From Bacteroidales bacterium UBA714 (GTDB lineage Bacteria; Bacteroidota; Bacteroidia; Bacteroidales; UBA932): a stretch of 10,945 nt of DNA. Shown here piece after piece: positions 7,720 through 10,945 of this stretch. Position 1 is the first letter of the stretch; every line of letters starts with the position of its first letter. A program made the position numbers and the translations under genes. Location: contig DBLW01000200.1 of NCBI GenBank assembly GCA_002298075.1, positions 1 to 10,945 of the forward strand. Direction: 5' to 3'. The notes under the pieces are model-generated. The model was not told the origin of the DNA, ran no database searches, and was given only the letters and a program-made list of their open reading frames with translations.

Positions 7720-8811
7720 TTATTTAGGCGCAATCCTGTATAGGAAGCCTGCTATGAGAGCGAATATCAGATTCGGGAGCCACAGGGCTACGGCAGGAGG
7801 CAGAGCCCCCGTATGCACGAACATCTGGCTGAACCGCAGGAAAAGGATGTAGGTGAAAGCCAGGGCAATGCCTATTCCGATATTCCAGCCGATGCCTCCC
7901 CGACGTTTCTTCGAGGAAAGGGCCACTCCCATCACCGTCAATATGAAAGCGGAGAACGGCAGGGCAAAGCGCGTATTCTTTTCAATAAGCGCGAATTTGA
8001 CATTGGCATCCCCGCGCATCCGCTGAGTGTCAATGAGCTGGTTCAACTCCTTGTATGTCAATGTCTCAACAGTCTTTTCAGTAAGATAGAAGTCCTTGAC
8101 GGACAGGTCAATGACAGTATCAAGCTGTCTTCCGCTCCTTATATGGTCAGTCAGGTCATCGTTATATTCCCTTACAAAATACTTTTTGAGCCTCCAGCTG
8201 CCCTTGAGTGTGTCATAGACGGCCGTCTCCGCTGAAATCTTGGAAATCAGCTTGCCGTCCTCTATCTTTTCCAGTGTGAATCTGTAGGCGGTATTGTTCC
8301 ATGAACTGAATGACTCCGCGAAGACGAATTCTCCCGGCGCAATCTGATAATGCACATTGCGCCCCACGCTCTTGAACCTGGCCTTGAAATATTTGTTCTC
8401 GAACTCCAGCCTGGTCTTGTTGGCGTCCGGTATCACGAAAAGGTTCAGGCACAGAGACAATATGGCAATGAGTGTGGCCGAAAACACATACGGCACCATC
8501 ATCCTGTGGAAACTGATTCCGCATGAGAGTATAGCCACAATCTCCGAGTCCGCAGCCATCTTGGAAGTGAAGAAAATCACCGTAATGAACACGAACATAG
8601 GGCTGAACATGTTCATGAAATAAGGCACGAAGTTCACATAATAGTCAAAGATTATGGCCTTCAGCGGAGCTTCCTTGCTGACGAAATCGTCAATTTTCTC
8701 GCTTATGTCGAAAATTATGACGATTCCGATTATCAGCAGCAGCGCGATGAAGAACGTGCTTATGAATTTCCTGACAATGTAAATGTCAAGCTTTCTCGGT
8801 ACCAGATCCAT
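7720..8811 (-). CDS. LptF/LptG-family lipopolysaccharide export permease
   Basis: Inner-membrane component of the Lpt ABC transporter; with LptB it extracts LPS from the membrane and passes it to LptC and the periplasmic bridge. The protein is 363 residues, a normal length for this family. Predicted membrane segments are at about 16-36, 62-83, 103-126, 281-299, 308-330 and 339-359. The periplasmic beta-jellyroll-type region (about 130-275) lies between segments 3 and 4, the arrangement typical of the family. The ATG at 8811 follows the tgt stop by 4 bp, so the gene is the second of a tgt operon. With the LptG-type domain encoded at 2025 it probably makes the heterodimer, so this would be the LptF partner. 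The F/G assignment is inference, so no symbol is given. Confidence 0.9.
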   Translation of the reverse strand: MDLVPRKLDIYIVRKFISTFFIALLLIIGIVIIFDISEKIDDFVSKEAPLKAIIFDYYVNFVPYFMNMFSPMFVFITVIFFTSKMAADSEIVAILSCGISFHRMMVPYVFSATLIAILSLCLNLFVIPDANKTRLEFENKYFKARFKSVGRNVHYQIAPGEFVFAESFSSWNNTAYRFTLEKIEDGKLISKISAETAVYDTLKGSWRLKKYFVREYNDDLTDHIRSGRQLDTVIDLSVKDFYLTEKTVETLTYKELNQLIDTQRMRGDANVKFALIEKNTRFALPFSAFILTVMGVALSSKKRRGGIGWNIGIGIALAFTYILFLRFSQMFVHTGALPPAVALWLPNLIFALIAGFLYRIAPK

Positions 8812-8815
8812 ATTG

Positions 8816-9946
8816 TCAAAGTCTTGTCATTATCCTGCGCACCGTTTCATCTTTCCAAGAGCTGAAATCCCCGTCAATGATATGCTTGCGGGCCTGGCGG
8901 ACAAGCTCCAGGTAGAACGCGAGGTTGTGCTCGCTGGCAAGCTGTCCGGCAAAAAGCTCACCGGCCACAAACAGATGGCGCAGATATGCCTTGGTATAAG
9001 TGTGGTCAACAAAAGATGTCCCCTTAGGGTCTATCGGAGAGAAATCGTCAGCCCATTTGCGGTTCTTTATGTTGATTATGCCGTCCCATGTGAACAGCAT
9101 TCCGTTGCGTCCGTTACGTGTCGGCATTACGCAGTCGAACATATCGACTCCGCGGGCTATTCCTTCAAGAAGATTGGCAGGAGTGCCCACGCCCATGAGA
9201 TAGCGCGGCTTGTCATCCGGAAGAATAGGGCATACGACCTCAAGCATCTCATACATTTTCTCAGTAGGCTCCCCTACAGCAAGTCCCCCGATGGCATAGC
9301 CTTCACGGTCAAGCGCGGCAGCATGCTCCACTGCCGCACGCCTGAGATCCGGATATACGCAGCCCTGGATTATCGGGAAGAGGGCCTGCCTGTATCCGTA
9401 AAGCGGGTCAGTCCCGTCAAAACGCCTTACACAGCGCTCCAGCCACCTCTGGGTCAATTTGAGAGATTTTGCTGCATATTCGTAAGTCGCATCTCCCGGG
9501 CAGCACTCGTCAAGAGCCATGACGATGTCCGCACCGATGACACGCTGTGTGTCCATATTGTTCTCCGGCGTGAATATGTGCTTGGAACCGTCTATGTGAG
9601 AACGGAAAATGCACCCGTCCTCGGTAAGTTTGCGTATCGGACTCAGTGAGAACACCTGGAATCCGCCGCTGTCCGTCAGTATCGGCCTGTCCCATGACTC
9701 GAACTTGTGGAGTCCGCCGGCAGCCCTGAGCACGTCAAGCCCCGGACGCAGGTAAAGGTGATAAGTGTTTCCGAGTATGATTTCCGCCCCGATATCTTCC
9801 TTGAGGTCCTTATGGTATATGCCCTTGACCGAACCTACCGTGCCCACTGGCATGAATATCGGTGTATGTATCTGTCCATGGTCAGTGGTTATAGTTCCGC
9901 ATCTTGCGGCAGAGCCCGGGTCACTGTGAGTCTTTATAAAATCCAT
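8816..9946 (-). CDS. tgt: tRNA-guanine transglycosylase, lacking the zinc cysteines
   Basis: Exchanges guanine 34 for preQ1 in tRNAs with GUN anticodons (Asp, Asn, His, Tyr), a step of queuosine synthesis; cytoplasmic. The protein is 376 residues, typical for bacteria. Catalytic residues are D92 (TDSGGFQ) and nucleophile D271 (FDCVMPTRNGRNG). C148 (ALDECC) and the GGLAVGE loop (220-226) with valine 224 fit the bacterial preQ1-using type rather than the eukaryotic queuine type. The zinc site is altered: where E. coli has CxCxxC (C302, C304, C307) this protein has G309, S311 and D314, while the fourth ligand, His, is kept (H340, SEHNLAFY). From memory, other Bacteroidota Tgt proteins share this, so it is not a sign of decay. 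lptF follows after 4 bp. No queA, queC/D/E/F or queG is in view. Confidence 0.96.
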   Translation of the reverse strand: MDFIKTHSDPGSAARCGTITTDHGQIHTPIFMPVGTVGSVKGIYHKDLKEDIGAEIILGNTYHLYLRPGLDVLRAAGGLHKFESWDRPILTDSGGFQVFSLSPIRKLTEDGCIFRSHIDGSKHIFTPENNMDTQRVIGADIVMALDECCPGDATYEYAAKSLKLTQRWLERCVRRFDGTDPLYGYRQALFPIIQGCVYPDLRRAAVEHAAALDREGYAIGGLAVGEPTEKMYEMLEVVCPILPDDKPRYLMGVGTPANLLEGIARGVDMFDCVMPTRNGRNGMLFTWDGIINIKNRKWADDFSPIDPKGTSFVDHTYTKAYLRHLFVAGELFAGQLASEHNLAFYLELVRQARKHIIDGDFSSWKDETVRRIMTRL

Positions 9947-9973
9947 TTCCTATGTTTTCCTTGATTACCATGT

Positions 9974-10028
9974 CCGATTTCCGTAATGCCGGCACCGCTT
10001 CCCGGCCGCATCAAAACGGAAATTTCGG
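9974..10028 (-). other. Possible structured leader upstream of tgt
   Basis: ATTTCCGT (9977-9984) and ACGGAAAT (10016-10023) are perfect reverse complements. The pairing extends to CCG (9974-9976) and CGG (10026-10028), giving about 11 bp with a 2-base bulge. Inside are further short complementary GC-rich pieces (GCCGG/CCGGC), so a stem of two parts is possible. It lies about 30 bp upstream of the tgt ATG, within the untranslated leader if transcription starts at the box near 10084. I do not see a preQ1-I or preQ1-II riboswitch consensus, so no ligand is proposed. It has no T run and is not a terminator. Confidence 0.4.
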
Positions 10029-10083
10029 GGTAGCCGTCTTGATTTTTGTCACGAGAAATGATTTTCAGACAGCTTCCGAACGC

Positions 10084-10091
10084 CAAAGGTA
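10084..10091 (-). promoter_or_regulatory. Candidate -7 box for the tgt-lptF operon
   Basis: Read on the minus strand, TACCTTTG matches TAnnTTTG. No TTTG-like -33 element is found at the usual 19-21 bp spacing, so support is partial. It would give a tgt leader of about 130 nt that contains the hairpin at 9974-10028. Confidence 0.35.
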
Positions 10092-10113
10092 GTAAAATTC
10101 AAGCAAAATCCCG

Positions 10114-10121
10114 TATATTTG
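10114..10121 (+). promoter_or_regulatory. Candidate -7 box for the nucleoside permease gene
   Basis: TATATTTG is an exact TAnnTTTG match, identical to the ilvA box. No clear -33 element lies 19-21 bp upstream. Transcription would begin near 10127, leaving a leader of about 45 nt. The leader contains a short hairpin (CTTGC 10129-10133, GCAAG 10140-10144). Confidence 0.45.
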
Positions 10122-10172
10122 TCACCGACTTGCTCTCAGGCAAGACCACACTGGACATAATTATTTACCAAT

Positions 10173-10945
10173 ATGAGAAATAACCACATTTCAGCCAGGC
10201 TCATCCTGATGAATTTCCTGGAGTTTGCAGTCTGGGGAGCCTACCTCACATCACTGGGACGTTATCTCGGCAATATAGGGCTGAGCAACGAAATCAAATG
10301 GTTCTTTGCAATGCAGGGAATAGTATCCATCTTCATGCCTGCGCTTATGGGCATAGTGGCCGACAGGTACATGCAGGCCCAGAAAGTGCTTTCGCTATGC
10401 CACGGGCTTGCGGGAGTGTTCATGGCCGGAGCCGGATTCTACTGCATGTCAGCGGGAGACTCAGTGCAGTTTGCCCCGCTCTTCGCCCTCTACAGCCTCA
10501 GCGTCGCATTCTTCATGCCGACAATCGCGCTTACCAACTCCGTGGCATACTCTGCCCTCGAAGGAGCAGGAAAAGACCCTGTCAAGGCATTCCCTCCGAT
10601 CAGGGTATTCGGTACCATCGGTTTCATATGCAGCATGCTCCTGACCAACTGGCTCAAAATAGACGGAGTGGCAATGCAGGATTCATACACCCAGCTCATC
10701 CAGTCCGGAGCAATGTCAATAGTGCTCTGCCTCTACGCGCTCACAATGCCATCCTGCCCTGTAAAGCCTGCAACTGAAAGCAAGAGCATCGTGGACAGCC
10801 TCGGCCTGAAAGCGTTTACTCTTTTCCGTGACAGGCAGTTCGCCATATTCTTCATCTTCTCGATGATGCTCGGCGCGTCGCTCCAGATAACCAACGGCTA
10901 CGCAAACACTTTCCTCGGCTCATTCGGCTCAGACCCTGCGCTCGC
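10173..10945 (+). CDS. NupG-family nucleoside permease, 5' part (runs off the window)
   Basis: Major facilitator superfamily H+/nucleoside symporter of the inner membrane. 257 codons are present with no stop before the right edge; the family is about 420 residues, so roughly 160 are missing. From memory the match to E. coli NupG is close: WGAYLTSLGRYL (21-32), FMPALMGIVADRY (54-66), FPPIRVFGTIGFI (140-152), and AIFFIFSMMLGASLQITN (224-241) followed by NTFLGSF. The first six transmembrane segments of the N-terminal half appear complete, followed by a short cytoplasmic loop (about 193-222) and the start of segment 7. ATG 10173 is chosen because NupG proteins begin about seven residues before the first helix. 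The gene is divergent from tgt. The nucleosides transported cannot be told from the sequence. Confidence 0.93.
   Translation, partial: MRNNHISARLILMNFLEFAVWGAYLTSLGRYLGNIGLSNEIKWFFAMQGIVSIFMPALMGIVADRYMQAQKVLSLCHGLAGVFMAGAGFYCMSAGDSVQFAPLFALYSLSVAFFMPTIALTNSVAYSALEGAGKDPVKAFPPIRVFGTIGFICSMLLTNWLKIDGVAMQDSYTQLIQSGAMSIVLCLYALTMPSCPVKPATESKSIVDSLGLKAFTLFRDRQFAIFFIFSMMLGASLQITNGYANTFLGSFGSDPAL

Noticed and set aside
7660..7720. A tRNA-like string (GGTATAGTACACCACGG) downstream of lptF
   Set aside because: It resembles a tRNA D-arm at first glance, but no anticodon stem, TpsiC arm (GGTTCGAATCC) or acceptor pairing can be formed on either strand.
7592..7852. An 86-codon plus-strand open frame in the ilvE-lptF gap
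   Set aside because: It begins inside the T run of the ilvE terminator and half of it overlaps the end of lptF; the sequence is composition-like and unrecognised.
8783..9649. A 288-codon plus-strand open frame opposite tgt
   Set aside because: It overlaps the tgt gene entirely on the other strand, where the protein is unmistakable; its own translation has no family features.
1..10945. Mobile elements, CRISPR arrays, phage or defence genes
   Set aside because: All coding space is taken by housekeeping genes. I saw no transposase or integrase features, no regularly spaced repeats and no shift in composition.

Overview
The window reads as ordinary chromosomal DNA of a member of the Bacteroidota, probably order Bacteroidales. 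The support is threefold. The promoter-like elements fit the TAnnTTTG pattern of this phylum, there are no strong Shine-Dalgarno sequences in front of the genes, and Tgt has the zinc-ligand-free form I associate with this phylum. The DNA is moderate in GC and its codons favour AGG/AGA, ATA and GGA throughout. No mobile element, CRISPR array, tRNA or rRNA was seen, and base composition does not change abruptly.

Layout. (1) 1-5155, plus strand: a tightly packed run of the 3' three quarters of alaS, a single 819-codon frame that joins an LptG-type permease to methionyl-tRNA formyltransferase, and a thiamine diphosphokinase gene. Gaps are 20 and 5 bp, so this looks like one operon whose promoter lies left of the window. 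(2) 5156-7598, plus strand: a 90 bp gap with a recognisable Bacteroidota promoter, then ilvA and ilvE one base apart, closed by a strong intrinsic terminator. (3) 7599-9946, minus strand: a tgt-lptF operon converging on ilvE, with 4 bp between the two genes. (4) 9947-10945: a 226 bp divergent region containing two back-to-back promoter-like boxes and a hairpin, then the 5' part of a NupG-family nucleoside permease gene that runs off the right edge.

How the genes relate. alaS, the Fmt part and tgt act on tRNA (charging, formylation of the initiator, queuosine modification). The two LptF/LptG-family proteins are the likely membrane halves of the lipopolysaccharide export transporter; their genes sit 3.2 kb apart on opposite strands. 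ilvA and ilvE carry out the first and last steps of isoleucine synthesis from threonine; the steps between (ilvBN, ilvC, ilvD) are not here.

The most unusual item is the in-frame LptG-Fmt fusion at 2025-4484. Both halves look complete, the Fmt catalytic residues are kept, and the expected topology would place Fmt on the cytoplasmic face of the inner membrane. I found no convincing novel defence or mobile system.
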